The notes under the pieces were generated by a model. That model worked only from the letters and a program-made list of their open reading frames with translations, was not told where the DNA came from and searched no databases. Position numbers and translations under genes: made by a program. This document shows positions 1 through 8,562 of a stretch of 64,000 nucleotides of DNA, one piece after another; position 1 is the first letter of the stretch, and every line of letters begins with the position of its first letter. Source of the DNA: Paenibacillus xylanexedens (GTDB taxonomy: Bacteria; Bacillota; Bacilli; Paenibacillales; Paenibacillaceae); contig NZ_VEIO01000002.1 of NCBI RefSeq assembly GCF_007680605.1, positions 62,001 to 126,000 on the forward strand, read 5' to 3'.

Positions 1-2
1 TT

Positions 3-173
3 GAAGAGGCCAAATCTCGCGGATATCAGCGAGTCAGTCTGGAAACGGGTTCGATGGATTCTTTTATTCCGGCACGCAAGTTGTATGAAGACTTTGGTTT
101 TGAATATTGCGATCCGTTTGCTGATTATGTTCCAGACCCAAACAGTAAATTCATGACGAAAGTTATTGGATGA
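3..173 (+). CDS. GNAT N-acetyltransferase, C-terminal fragment (cut by window edge)
   Basis: An open frame enters from the left edge and ends at a TGA; 56 codons are visible. The fragment contains [13 protein letters not shown], the usual motif B of GNAT acetyltransferases (Ala-x-x-Leu-Tyr-x-x-x-Gly-Phe), which packs against acetyl-CoA. The preceding stretch [13 protein letters not shown] matches the helix and strand before that motif. The acyl acceptor cannot be told because the N-terminal part, including the Q/RxxGxG/A CoA loop, lies outside the window. A strong terminator follows directly, so this is the last gene of its unit. Confidence 0.8.
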   Translation, partial: EEAKSRGYQRVSLETGSMDSFIPARKLYEDFGFEYCDPFADYVPDPNSKFMTKVIG

Positions 174-196
174 ATTATTTATAGTCATTCGTATGG

Positions 197-232
197 AAAC
201 CAGTCTCTCTAATATAGAGGGGCTGGTTTTTA
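197..232 (+). terminator. Rho-independent terminator after the GNAT fragment
   Basis: A 13-bp stem (AAACCAGTCTCTC with GAGGGGCTGGTTT, two G-U pairs), a 7-nt loop and a run of T residues lie 24 bases after the stop. Confidence 0.85.
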
Positions 233-372
233 CGTTTATTTATGTGTTGAAGTGATTATGATTTCGAGGAAAAAAATGAAACATTTGATACAGTTCATAG
301 CATGCATAAAGTGGTAAACTAGAATTCGGGCTTTGAACGCTGTGACGCACCAAAGAAGGAGAGTGCAGGAGA

Positions 373-654
373 ATGCTTTACTGGTGGATTGAAGGAATGA
401 ATCCATTGTTCGTTGTATTCGTATTGTGTCCATTAATCGCTCTTATTCTGGGCGTCTGCTGGTACTCGATAAAATGGTGCAATAGGGTGATCGCATTGGG
501 TGTATCTCTCTTGTTACCATTGTTGTATATAACCAGTGACTGGGGAACGTTCACTTCCAATCTGGATGCATGGCTGATGTACGGGGTGGGATATAGTTTG
601 GTAACATGGGCAACATACCGATTACTTTGTACGCTTAAAGGGTATAAATCTTAG
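373..654 (+). CDS. Small hydrophobic membrane protein, unknown function
   Basis: A 93-residue protein with an AAGGAG-type ribosome binding site about 10 bases upstream of its ATG. It has three to four hydrophobic segments: roughly residues 9-29 (a Leu/Ile/Val-rich span), 38-52 and 62-86, the last ending in a basic, Lys-rich tail. This fits a small integral membrane protein. I recognise no catalytic motif and do not assign a family. It ends three bases before a longer open frame, but the permease that follows most probably starts 137 bases downstream behind its own AGGAGG, so co-transcription is possible but unproven. Confidence 0.6.
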   Translation: MLYWWIEGMNPLFVVFVLCPLIALILGVCWYSIKWCNRVIALGVSLLLPLLYITSDWGTFTSNLDAWLMYGVGYSLVTWATYRLLCTLKGYKS

Positions 655-791
655 GCATGTCATATGTTTGGGATGAATTGGCCATACAGAATGGGTGGGC
701 TGTTTCATCATGGATAGGGTATACTGGACTTTATATTGCTCAAAAAATAGACAAGGATTACAGACGTTTTTGTACCTCAGGAGGATTTCAA

Positions 792-2150
792 TTGGCTCAG
801 ACTCAGAAGGAAGAATCATTACAAAAAAAATTAAAACCTAGACACATCACCTTTATGGCGATGGGGGGTGTCATTGGGACAGGAATTTTTAAAGGCAGTG
901 CAGGTACGATTGGGCTCGCGGGCCCTGGCGTCATTGTGACGTACATTTTTGCCGGACTGCTGTTACTTGTGGTTATGGCTGCGATGGCCGAGATGGCTAC
1001 GGTATACAAGAATAGGAATATGAAAGATTTCGTGCAGGAAGCATTCGGGAGCAGGGTTTCGTTTATTATGGGATGGATGTACTGCTTCCTGTGGTTATCG
1101 GTGTGTGTCATCGAAGTCATCGCTGCAGGCAGTTTCCTGCAATATTGGTTCGCGGACGTACCATTATGGATGCTCAGTCTGGCATGTGCCGCATTCATTA
1201 TACTCGTGAATATGCTTAGTGTGGGTGTGTTCGGGGAATTTGAGTTTTGGCTGGCCGGGATCAAAATTGCGATGATTATTATTTTTATCGTGCTTGGTGC
1301 GGGGCTGATCTTCGGTATTATTCCAAGTGACAACACACCTTATTTGCAAAATTACACGCAGGCGGGTGGGTTCTTCCCGAACGGATTGACATCGATCTTC
1401 TCTGCACTGCTTGTGGTTATGTTCTCGTATGGAGGATCGGAGCTAATTGGCCTGACCTTGACGGAAACGGAAAACGCGGAGAAGGTGATGCCCAAGATCG
1501 TGGGCAATTTCATGTTCCGAATCATTTTGTTCTTTACGTTGCCGATTCTGGTGATCTGTGGTTTGATTCCCTGGAACGAGATCGGGCCGGAGAGCAGTCC
1601 GTTTGTACAGGTGCTGGCGTCTACGGGTTTGCCGGGGGCCGCACATATTATGAATTTTATTCTGGTGACTGCGGTGCTATCCGCAGCGAACTCGGGCATC
1701 TACGGTGCATCTCGTATGATGCATTCGATGGCTGTCGGCGGGGAGGCTCCCAAAGCACTCGCCAAAACCAACCGCAACGGTAGCCCGATTAATACCTTGT
1801 TGGTGTGTACCGTTGTTCTGCTGGCAGGTTCCATGTTAGGACTGTTTGCCCAAGATCAGCTGTTTAGAGTGTTGCTTGCCGTTCCGGGGTTTGTCGTGAT
1901 TCTGGTCTGGATCTGTATCGCTGCTTCTCAGCTCAAATTACGTAAGCAGTATCCGGTTCAGCCTACATTCAAGGTATGGGGCTTCCCTTACATCACCGGA
2001 GCGGTTGTTCTGATACTCGGTGTTATTGCTGTCATGTTTGTGTTTGATGAAGGCAACCGGTTCAGTATTAGCATCTGTCTCGGTGTACTTGCATTGCTGA
2101 TAATCTGGTCTTTGATTCGATTCCGCAAGATCAATAACAAATCAGCTTAA
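792..2150 (+). CDS. APC-superfamily amino acid permease
   Basis: A 452-residue integral membrane transporter of the amino acid-polyamine-organocation superfamily (AAT type), expected to import an amino acid by proton symport. The N-terminal cytoplasmic stretch LKPRHITFMAMGGVIGTGIF is the classical TM1 signature with the broken-helix GxIGTG substrate site. About 12 hydrophobic spans follow, and ETENAEKVMPK after the TM6 region is the typical family loop. The frame is open back to 657, but I place the start at the TTG at 792, because AGGAGG lies seven bases before it and the residues from 657 to 791 do not resemble permease sequence. The substrate cannot be named; relatives transport proline, aromatic amino acids, GABA and others. 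A terminator follows. Confidence 0.9.
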   Translation: MAQTQKEESLQKKLKPRHITFMAMGGVIGTGIFKGSAGTIGLAGPGVIVTYIFAGLLLLVVMAAMAEMATVYKNRNMKDFVQEAFGSRVSFIMGWMYCFLWLSVCVIEVIAAGSFLQYWFADVPLWMLSLACAAFIILVNMLSVGVFGEFEFWLAGIKIAMIIIFIVLGAGLIFGIIPSDNTPYLQNYTQAGGFFPNGLTSIFSALLVVMFSYGGSELIGLTLTETENAEKVMPKIVGNFMFRIILFFTLPILVICGLIPWNEIGPESSPFVQVLASTGLPGAAHIMNFILVTAVLSAANSGIYGASRMMHSMAVGGEAPKALAKTNRNGSPINTLLVCTVVLLAGSMLGLFAQDQLFRVLLAVPGFVVILVWICIAASQLKLRKQYPVQPTFKVWGFPYITGAVVLILGVIAVMFVFDEGNRFSISICLGVLALLIIWSLIRFRKINNKSA

Positions 2151-2167
2151 AGAGGCTTAGTATAAAA

Positions 2168-2215
2168 AGAAGGTACAGATGATCTCGTATTGTTGAGATG
2201 TCTGTACCTTTTTTG
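2168..2215 (+). terminator. Rho-independent terminator after the permease
   Basis: The arms AAGGTACAGA and TCTGTACCTT, extended inward by a second pairing (TCTC with GAGA), are followed by TTTTTT. It lies between the permease and the convergent hydrolase gene. Confidence 0.85.
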
Positions 2216-2281
2216 GTAAGCATATTCATGCAGTTTCTTAAAAATAGATGATGTCTGATTATACCGCGGATTTTAACAGAT

Positions 2282-3265
2282 TTATTTATTACCTACATAC
2301 TTATCCATAAAACGGTCCACTCTTGCAAAATACTCCGTTGGATAATGATTAATAGCATCAATGTGTTCCGTATTGGCCGGATACCATACCTCTGCATCAG
2401 GGTTATCCTTCAAGTTCTCATAGATCATTTCTGAATTGGTATAACTGATCTGTTGATCCCCAGTACCGTGAATAAGCATGACCGGCTTATTTTGCATCTT
2501 CTTGACTGCATCCATAGGCGATACAGAATCAAGATCAACGTCGAATGCCCAATTAGCCATCCATGTGGAAGTATAACCGAATGGGAATGCAGGTAAACCG
2601 GAGAATACAGGTAGCCCCTCTCTTAAAAATAAACCGGCATTACGAAACGGACTATCTGCCACGACAGCTTCAATATCATCACTTTCACTTGCGGCTAGCA
2701 GGGAAGTAGCAGCTCCCATAGAGAAGCCAATGACCCCAATATGCTCGCCTACCTCGCCTCTGGATTTCAAATAATCAACAGCTGCAAGCAGGTCATATTT
2801 CTCACGCAGACCGAGCGTAATCATCTCGCCATGGGATTTACCTTGTGCGCTAAGATCAAAGGCCAAAATATTATAACCTTTCGGAATAAAATGCTCTGCC
2901 AATTTCGGAGTGCGTCCCTTCACGAGGCGATTGCTTGTATAACCATGCACGACAATAAGCGTTTTGTTACTTGCTTTGCCTGATGAAACGCTTGCCGGGA
3001 AGAAGGTACCTCTTATCGTGTTATCATTTTTTAAACTTTTGAATTCTATGACCTCATAGGGTGTTTTATCCATGTTCAATTCATAGCTGACATTGGTGTC
3101 TCGTGGATGGTGTAACAGGATGTCTACGACTTTATAAGAAATGAAGAACACAACAGTTAAGATAAGTACAAGCGCAATACCCAGGCTCCATAATAGTTTC
3201 TTATGTTTTTTAATGCGATCTTTAAATGTCGAATCGAGTTCGATCGACGGTTGTTGTTGATTCAT
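2282..3265 (-). CDS. Membrane-anchored alpha/beta hydrolase
   Basis: A 327-residue protein with one N-terminal membrane segment (about residues 24-48) followed by an alpha/beta-hydrolase domain, so the domain probably faces outward on a membrane anchor. The nucleophile elbow is GFSMG (Ser182). The likely acid is Asp270 in HGTGDQQIS and the likely base is His301 in TEHIDA. The oxyanion region is VVHGYTSNR. The ATG at 3265 is preceded by GGAGGAAA and is preferred over an upstream in-frame ATG at 3325 that would overlap the regulator. It lies 16 bases after the TetR gene on the same strand and is probably its regulated partner. The substrate is unknown; a peptidase or esterase role is possible. 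Confidence 0.85.
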   Translation of the reverse strand: MNQQQPSIELDSTFKDRIKKHKKLLWSLGIALVLILTVVFFISYKVVDILLHHPRDTNVSYELNMDKTPYEVIEFKSLKNDNTIRGTFFPASVSSGKASNKTLIVVHGYTSNRLVKGRTPKLAEHFIPKGYNILAFDLSAQGKSHGEMITLGLREKYDLLAAVDYLKSRGEVGEHIGVIGFSMGAATSLLAASESDDIEAVVADSPFRNAGLFLREGLPVFSGLPAFPFGYTSTWMANWAFDVDLDSVSPMDAVKKMQNKPVMLIHGTGDQQISYTNSEMIYENLKDNPDAEVWYPANTEHIDAINHYPTEYFARVDRFMDKYVGNK

Positions 3266-3281
3266 TTTATTTCCTCCAGTG

Positions 3282-3896
3282 TTAGTTCGTGCTGTGTTGT
3301 ACGGGGGCGAACAGATAATAGGCATGACCTTTCAGGTTATCCCATTCCGGGTGATGAACAATATCTTCTCCGAGCGTTAATGCTACTCCATTTAAGAATG
3401 AGATATAACTTCGTGAGATCATTGCTGGTGAGTAGCTTGGGTTGAATTCCCCCAGGGCTTGTCCCTTTGCATAAACAGCTTCAATGGTGTCCGTCATTAC
3501 TTTTATGCTGTCCAGAACTTTCTGAGTAAGTTCGGGGAACCTGATTCGTTGTCCCAGTACAGACTGAACTAGTCGTAACTCATTGGCATAGGAGTAGATA
3601 TGGTTGAATTGGTCTTTGACCATATTTTTAATTAATTCAGCCGGCGTTCCGTTTTGTTGCAACAGAGCTAGCGATTTCTTCTGGATATCTTCAAGCGGTT
3701 CCAGGACAGCCGCATGGAACAAAGCTTCTTTGTTTGGAAAGTACTGAAATATGGTTCCAGAAGTCACACCAATTTTTTTGGCGATAAGAGCTGTTGTGGT
3801 ATTCGAATATCCGTTTTCCGCAAACAAAACCACAGCTTCTTCCAAGATGCGTTTACGTCGCTCAAGCCGTTTCTCTTCATTCACAGTTCTAGCCAC
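3282..3896 (-). CDS. TetR/AcrR-family transcriptional repressor
   Basis: A 204-residue regulator. The N-terminal helix-turn-helix occupies about residues 12-58: RRKRILEEAVVLFAENGY, then a recognition helix in IAKKIGVTSGTIFQYFPNK. The C-terminal part is a helical ligand-binding and dimerisation domain with no recognisable ligand signature. The start is a GTG at 3896, with AAAGGAGA upstream. It is the first gene of a two-gene unit with the membrane hydrolase. A long A/T palindrome centred on TGATCA lies 30-55 bases upstream of the start, a good candidate for an autoregulatory operator. The inducer is unknown. Confidence 0.9.
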   Translation of the reverse strand: MARTVNEEKRLERRKRILEEAVVLFAENGYSNTTTALIAKKIGVTSGTIFQYFPNKEALFHAAVLEPLEDIQKKSLALLQQNGTPAELIKNMVKDQFNHIYSYANELRLVQSVLGQRIRFPELTQKVLDSIKVMTDTIEAVYAKGQALGEFNPSYSPAMISRSYISFLNGVALTLGEDIVHHPEWDNLKGHAYYLFAPVQHSTN

Positions 3897-3924
3897 AAAA
3901 ATTCTCCTTTCTCTTATCTACGAT

Positions 3925-3952
3925 TTAATTAATTAACTGATCAATTAATTAA
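3925..3952. promoter_or_regulatory. Palindromic candidate operator of the TetR gene
   Basis: A palindrome is centred on TGATCA at 3938-3943. Its flanks AATTAA and TTAATT are almost perfectly symmetric, and outer TTAATTAATT arms extend on both sides. Its place just upstream of the TetR start fits autorepression. Confidence 0.55.
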
Positions 3953-4219
3953 TAATATAGCCGAATCTATCTTATAGGGCAATAGTAAGTTTTGAATCAG
4001 TGTAGTAGGGGGGAATATAGGTCACAAATACTGTTGCAAATAGGGCGTACTGGGGGTAATAGGAACTAAAAGATTAAGACAGCAGTCTCTACGAAAAGAA
4101 TTTCAATCCAGTTATACTGAATCCCATGTGCTGGTGGATGAACTGGCATATATGAAACACAGAATTTTCGTGTAACAACGAAATACATAATTAGAACGAT
4201 ATCGATAACGAGGTACACC

Positions 4220-5575
4220 ATGACAACGATTAAAGTAACCCCGGAACAGCTATTGTCCGTTTCAAAACAGTTCGCGACAGCCCAAAGTCAGATTGCTCAG
4301 ATGAATCACGTCTTGAAACAACAGCTGTTCGAAATTGAGAGGCAGTGGAACGGGAGCACCAAGGAACGATTTTATGCTGATTTCATCGCAGCGCAACGAG
4401 TGATGGACAATTTCAGTTCACTATCCCTCTCGATTGCCAAAACGCTCGAAGGACATGCGGAGAAATTCAGACTGGCGGATCAGCAGACAGTGCAATCCCA
4501 TGATGCCAATTGTATGCCGCCTCCACCGGATGAATGCCGGGCTCCCGCTGTAGACAATCGTAATGCTTTTCAAAAATCGGTGGATAGTTTAAAAGAGCTG
4601 GGTACTGGTTTTATGCAGGCTGCAGATGACCGCTACCAGAAGCGTTACGACAGTGTCGGCGGATTTCTGGACTATTGGACGTTTGGGATCCCAAGTGGTC
4701 TGGTGGAAGGTTACATGGATAGAGCGGATAAAGCATTCGATTCTCCGAATGATACGGCCAATTGGCTGACATTTGGCATCCATGGTACAATCCGTGAAGC
4801 GATATTCCCCACGAATGCCTGGTCCAGCGAACATTGGGCTAATATGATGGGCATGGGAGGCATGATGGTCGGCGGTGGTCTCACCGCCAAGATGATCAAA
4901 CCGCATAATCTACTGACCTCGTCAGGAGGCGGTACCAAGGTTAGTATTTTGAACCAGCGGCCGGGAACTGGCCAGATGACGGGTGGTTTTAACGGATTTA
5001 AAGATCCTCGTCTGCAGGTGGTAGACAATATTGCGGAGAGCAAAAAGGCCCGGGAATCCTCTAAGTTCTCTGAGTATGTGGAGAAGGAAAAGGGTCTGGG
5101 TAAATACAATTATAAAAAGGTAGAAGAGGTAGAGAGTAGGTTCAGACATGAATCCAAGGAGCATGGGCAGTTTTTCGACAAAAATGGTAATTTAGTTGGG
5201 GATACAGTTATTGGTACTGAGAAATCAATAGATATTAGTAATTATAGAGACAGAGGGAAGGAGGCTGTATTTACACATAATCATCCAAACAATGGACCAT
5301 TTAGTTTAGAAGATATAATGGTAGCCGTAGACTTTGATATGCTAGAGATGAGAGCGGTGACTCCCAATGGAAAGACTTTTAGTATGGTAAAAGGAATTGA
5401 AGGCTGGAAAGTTGATGGCCAATCTGTTCGAATGGTGTATCGATTAGTGCAAGAGGAATTAAGAACAGATGTTGGTTTCAATAAACTATATAAAGAGGGA
5501 AGAATGGATGAAGCATGGGAGATATTTTATGATAAGATCGCAGGGAGAATCGGAGGAGACTATAAACGACATTAG
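4220..5575 (+). CDS. WXG100-headed polymorphic toxin-like protein with C-terminal JAB-type domain
   Basis: A 451-residue protein. Residues 1-95 form a helical hairpin of the WXG100 type, with the turn RQWNGSTKERF, the hallmark of substrates of the type VII (Ess/Yuk) secretion system. Residues about 125-235 resemble a Gly/Met-rich pre-toxin linker. The C-terminal part (from about residue 290) contains FTHNHPNNGPFSLED, matching the HxHP...SxxD zinc motif of JAB/MPN metalloproteins (His353, His355, Ser362, Asp365), with an upstream acidic stretch before GQFFDKNG. There is no signal peptide. Base composition drops sharply from about codon 290 on, as expected if the C-terminal toxin module was swapped in. 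The two AT-rich genes that follow are candidate immunity genes. The activity is inferred, and the JAB call is moderate. Confidence 0.75.
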   Translation: MTTIKVTPEQLLSVSKQFATAQSQIAQMNHVLKQQLFEIERQWNGSTKERFYADFIAAQRVMDNFSSLSLSIAKTLEGHAEKFRLADQQTVQSHDANCMPPPPDECRAPAVDNRNAFQKSVDSLKELGTGFMQAADDRYQKRYDSVGGFLDYWTFGIPSGLVEGYMDRADKAFDSPNDTANWLTFGIHGTIREAIFPTNAWSSEHWANMMGMGGMMVGGGLTAKMIKPHNLLTSSGGGTKVSILNQRPGTGQMTGGFNGFKDPRLQVVDNIAESKKARESSKFSEYVEKEKGLGKYNYKKVEEVESRFRHESKEHGQFFDKNGNLVGDTVIGTEKSIDISNYRDRGKEAVFTHNHPNNGPFSLEDIMVAVDFDMLEMRAVTPNGKTFSMVKGIEGWKVDGQSVRMVYRLVQEELRTDVGFNKLYKEGRMDEAWEIFYDKIAGRIGGDYKRH

Positions 5576-5589
5576 GATGGTGATAAATT

Positions 5590-6111
5590 TTGAATAAGAA
5601 TTTTCTGTATAGTAAGCCTAGTATTATTGGGGTATTGGATTCAGACAATGATGAATTTAACGACATCGCCTCTTGGCTTTTTGATGATTCGCCAGAATTA
5701 ATGAGAAAGAAATTTAGGGAAGATTCTTTGGATGAATTAGTAACAGAGATAATTGATATTTTTCGAGGAGGTAATCCGAACTTTCAGGAACTGGCTGGGT
5801 TGTTTGGGATGGTAAAGATAGAAGAAGGTCAACAGGTCGGGGTGAAAATATGGAAAGTTAGAAATATTGAACGACCAGCAGGTGATTTAAATAAAATTGA
5901 AATGCACATTGATGATCAAAGTTTAATTATTAATAAGCTATATTTATATATAGATGAATCATCTGATTTACAGAAAATCAAACAAAAATTAAAATTCGAT
6001 AGGGAATCTTATCAGGATATTAGCGGGGGGCTTATCTTTTCTGAAAAAGGGTTTAGTATAATCATTATTAAAGAACCAGAGGTGCATTTTGTGAAGGAAG
6101 TTTCGGGATAG
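5590..6111 (+). CDS. Putative immunity protein for the upstream WXG100/JAB toxin
   Basis: A 173-residue acidic, cytoplasmic-looking protein starting at a TTG 14 bases after the toxin stop, with a GGTG-containing Shine-Dalgarno sequence. I recognise no domain. It is rich in Asp, Glu, Ile and Lys, has no membrane span, and is encoded in AT-rich DNA (16 G/C of 60 in the first line), matching the C-terminal toxin module and unlike the flanking genes. Position, size and composition suggest an immunity protein. That is inference only; it could equally be a second effector subunit. Confidence 0.6.
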   Translation: MNKNFLYSKPSIIGVLDSDNDEFNDIASWLFDDSPELMRKKFREDSLDELVTEIIDIFRGGNPNFQELAGLFGMVKIEEGQQVGVKIWKVRNIERPAGDLNKIEMHIDDQSLIINKLYLYIDESSDLQKIKQKLKFDRESYQDISGGLIFSEKGFSIIIIKEPEVHFVKEVSG

Positions 6112-6113
6112 AA

Positions 6114-6380
6114 TTGATTTTTATAATGGAGGTGGGCGATGTTTTTGAATCCCATGGAAACGGAACCGTTATCGTTGGAAAAGAACCTGTCCTTACATCT
6201 ATAGACAAGATTGGTGACGATATTGTGTTGCAAATTTCTGAGCATGAAATGCTGAATCTGAGAGTTGTTTCGGTTCAAATATCCAACTCACCAAATGATA
6301 ACAAAATGGTGGGCATATGCTTAGGTAACTCGATCAATCCGGCAGATATACCAATAGGTTCAACAGTATATGTTATTTAA
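6114..6380 (+). CDS. Small beta-barrel protein resembling EF-Tu domain 2
   Basis: An 88-residue frame begins two bases after the previous stop with a TTG; the ATG at 6126 is an alternative start. The pattern VGDVFESHGNGTVIVG, then DKIGDDIVL, then VGICLGNSINPADIPIGSTV follows the order of conserved positions in domain 2 of translation GTPases (DVFsi.GrGTVvtG, vGdeV, vGv.LrGi...di.rGqvl). No GTPase domain is present, so it would be a stand-alone barrel. It is AT-rich like its neighbour, and a terminator follows. It may be a second immunity factor or an orphan passenger; the fold call comes from reading by eye. Confidence 0.6.
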   Translation: MIFIMEVGDVFESHGNGTVIVGKEPVLTSIDKIGDDIVLQISEHEMLNLRVVSVQISNSPNDNKMVGICLGNSINPADIPIGSTVYVI

Positions 6381-6399
6381 TCGTTCCAATTAACAACAG

Positions 6400-6432
6400 A
6401 CCTTCAACTACCATGTTGGAGGTTTTCTTTGT
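6400..6432 (+). terminator. Terminator of the toxin/immunity unit
   Basis: ACCTTCAAC and GTTGGAGGT form a 9-bp stem (one G-U pair) with a 6-nt loop, followed by TTTTCTTT. Confidence 0.8.
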
Positions 6433-6650
6433 CTGAACTCCATCAGAACACCTCACTTCACGACCCTTTATAAAGTCCCCTATACCAAAGCTAACACAGC
6501 AATGATAGCGTTTTTATGTAAACCCAATATTTTCTTGCGTATTTCGACATATTCGTATACTATTTTCCCATACTTAGTGCTTCAAACATATGTTTTTTGG
6601 GTAGGGCCTAGTCAAAAAGGCTTGGGTTCGTGGGGAGGAAGAGGGAGCAA

Positions 6651-8405
6651 ATGATCGGTTTTTTCAGGAAACGTCTGGTTGTGCGCATTGCGGCTATTGT
6701 TACACTGGTCATTACGATTATAGCAGCGGGAAGTATGTTGACGCAGATCGCTAATGTGAAACTGGCTGCGCAGGGGGCCATCACGAGTTACAATATTCAG
6801 ATTGCCGAGAGTTATGTGAAGCAGCTGGATACAGCAAAATATGCGGATTTTGCCAAGGACCCTAAGGAGAACGAGGAGTATCTCCGTATTCGGGATGAAC
6901 TGGACGATTTCCGTGTGCGTATAGGTGCTATGTATGTGTATTTCGTCAAAATTGACGATAAGGGAAGCCCTCTTATGATGGTGGACGGCATGAAAGATGC
7001 GGATAAAGCTTCAGCAATCAACGAAGTGACGGACATTCCTGCAGATGCGGTGCAGAAGTTGCTGCAAGGGGAAACAGCAAGTTCGCCGATCATTAACAAT
7101 CCAGAGTATGGTGATTATATTTCTTCCTATGCTCCGATTCTGAATAGCAACGGTGCTCTTGCGGGTGTGATTGGTATCGATACAGGGATTTCTGTTATCG
7201 GAGGGATCGAAACAGATATTTTGAAATCAAGTCTGCCGTTATATGTAATCCTGCTGCTCGCTACACTTGCAGGTATTGCTATAGTCATGTGGTTTATCGT
7301 TAAAGGACTGCGCCCTTTACATCCGCTGAAATCGAGTGTAGAAAAGATGGCACAGGGCGAGCTTGCCGAAGCCAATCGTATTTTGACAGCCTATCGTTTG
7401 AAGAGCAAAGATGAGATCGGAACAACGTATCAGGCGATGATACATATGTCTGGGAATTTAAATAAAATAGTAAGTGACATGGTTGGAGGGGTAGCTTCAA
7501 CAACCGAATTGTTATCCGAATCCACGAAAGAGTTTAATCGGAGTACCGAAGAAATGCTTGCCATGAGCAAAACAGTCGATCGTGCTGTTGAGGAAATTAG
7601 ACAAGGTGCGCATACGCAGAAGCAAAGTGCAAGTGACAGCGCACATGCCATGGAAGAGATTGCAAAAGGCATCAACGATATATCTGAATCCTCCAATGTG
7701 GTATCGGATGCAGCAACAATGGCGCTGACTACGGCGGAATCGGGGCAACAGCGCATGACGGTGATGAAGAAACAGATGGAAAACATCTCCGCAGTATCTG
7801 GAGAGGTTACCGCGATGGTGCAGGTGTTAAACAACTATTCTGCTGAAATTGGTGGTGCGCTGCATACGGTACGTGACTTCGCAAGTCAAACCAAACTGCT
7901 CGCGCTAAATGCTTCCATTGAAGCTGCACATGCGGGTGAGCATGGGAAGGGTTTTGCTGTTGTGGCAGAAGAGGTGAGGAAACTTGCGGAAGCCTCCAGT
8001 TCGTCTATGGAACGAATCTCGGACTTATTACTTCGTATTGAACTGGAGTCACAGCAGATTGGTTCCCGAATGGGGGTTACTGCTCAGGAGATTGGTCAGG
8101 GCGTCATATTTACAACGGAAGCGGAGCAGGCATTCTCACAAGTCGTGGATGCGTTCCAACTGGTTACCCAGCGCATTCAGGAGGTTTCTGCAGCGGCTGA
8201 AGAAATTACGGCCGGATCGGAAGAGGCGGCAGCTTCGGTCAACACGATTTCACAGATTTCCGCAGGTGTGTCGGATCACTCGGATGAGATATACCGTTTG
8301 ATGCAGGATCAATCGGCGATGTTCCGTAAGGTGGCGGAAACGTCTACGATGCTGGAACAGCAGACGCATGAGATGAGTGAAGCAGTGAAAAAGGTCAAGG
8401 TGTAG
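6651..8405 (+). CDS. Methyl-accepting chemotaxis protein
   Basis: A 584-residue transmembrane chemoreceptor. TM1 is about residues 10-32. An extracytoplasmic sensor of about 160 residues follows, which looks like a single Cache domain ([12 protein letters not shown] and [13 protein letters not shown] strands). TM2 is about 195-217, then a HAMP domain to about 270 and the long cytoplasmic coiled coil. The hairpin tip, about residues 410-450, carries [20 protein letters not shown] and [13 protein letters not shown], the CheA/CheW contact signature. Its N-terminal extension from a GTG at 6630 is less likely than the ATG at 6651 behind GGAGGAAGAGGG. The ligand is unknown. It is a single gene ended by a terminator. 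Confidence 0.93.
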   Translation: MIGFFRKRLVVRIAAIVTLVITIIAAGSMLTQIANVKLAAQGAITSYNIQIAESYVKQLDTAKYADFAKDPKENEEYLRIRDELDDFRVRIGAMYVYFVKIDDKGSPLMMVDGMKDADKASAINEVTDIPADAVQKLLQGETASSPIINNPEYGDYISSYAPILNSNGALAGVIGIDTGISVIGGIETDILKSSLPLYVILLLATLAGIAIVMWFIVKGLRPLHPLKSSVEKMAQGELAEANRILTAYRLKSKDEIGTTYQAMIHMSGNLNKIVSDMVGGVASTTELLSESTKEFNRSTEEMLAMSKTVDRAVEEIRQGAHTQKQSASDSAHAMEEIAKGINDISESSNVVSDAATMALTTAESGQQRMTVMKKQMENISAVSGEVTAMVQVLNNYSAEIGGALHTVRDFASQTKLLALNASIEAAHAGEHGKGFAVVAEEVRKLAEASSSSMERISDLLLRIELESQQIGSRMGVTAQEIGQGVIFTTEAEQAFSQVVDAFQLVTQRIQEVSAAAEEITAGSEEAAASVNTISQISAGVSDHSDEIYRLMQDQSAMFRKVAETSTMLEQQTHEMSEAVKKVKV

Positions 8406-8490
8406 TCGAAAGGAAGTACGAGACAAACAAGGAAACCATAGTAAAAGGAACATGAATTCAAGGAAACATGAATTAAGAGTGAATACAAGC

Positions 8491-8525
8491 AAAAGTGCCC
8501 TGCCAAATGGTAGAGCACTTTTTTT
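8491..8525. terminator. Terminator between the chemoreceptor and LysR genes
   Basis: AAAAGTGCCCTGCC and GGTAGAGCACTTTT form a long stem with one mismatch, followed by a T run on the plus strand. The A run before it could let it serve the convergent gene as well. Confidence 0.75.
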
Positions 8526-8562
8526 GCCAAAGACATATGGCAGCTCTGCAGAGACATCACAG

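Noticed and set aside
657..791. N-terminal extension of the amino acid permease from the ATG at 657
   Set aside because: The extra 45 residues have no permease similarity and no ribosome site, while AGGAGG precedes the TTG at 792 with ideal spacing.
657..791. T-box or riboswitch leader upstream of the permease
   Set aside because: Too short, with no T-box sequence, specifier stem or terminator/antiterminator pair.
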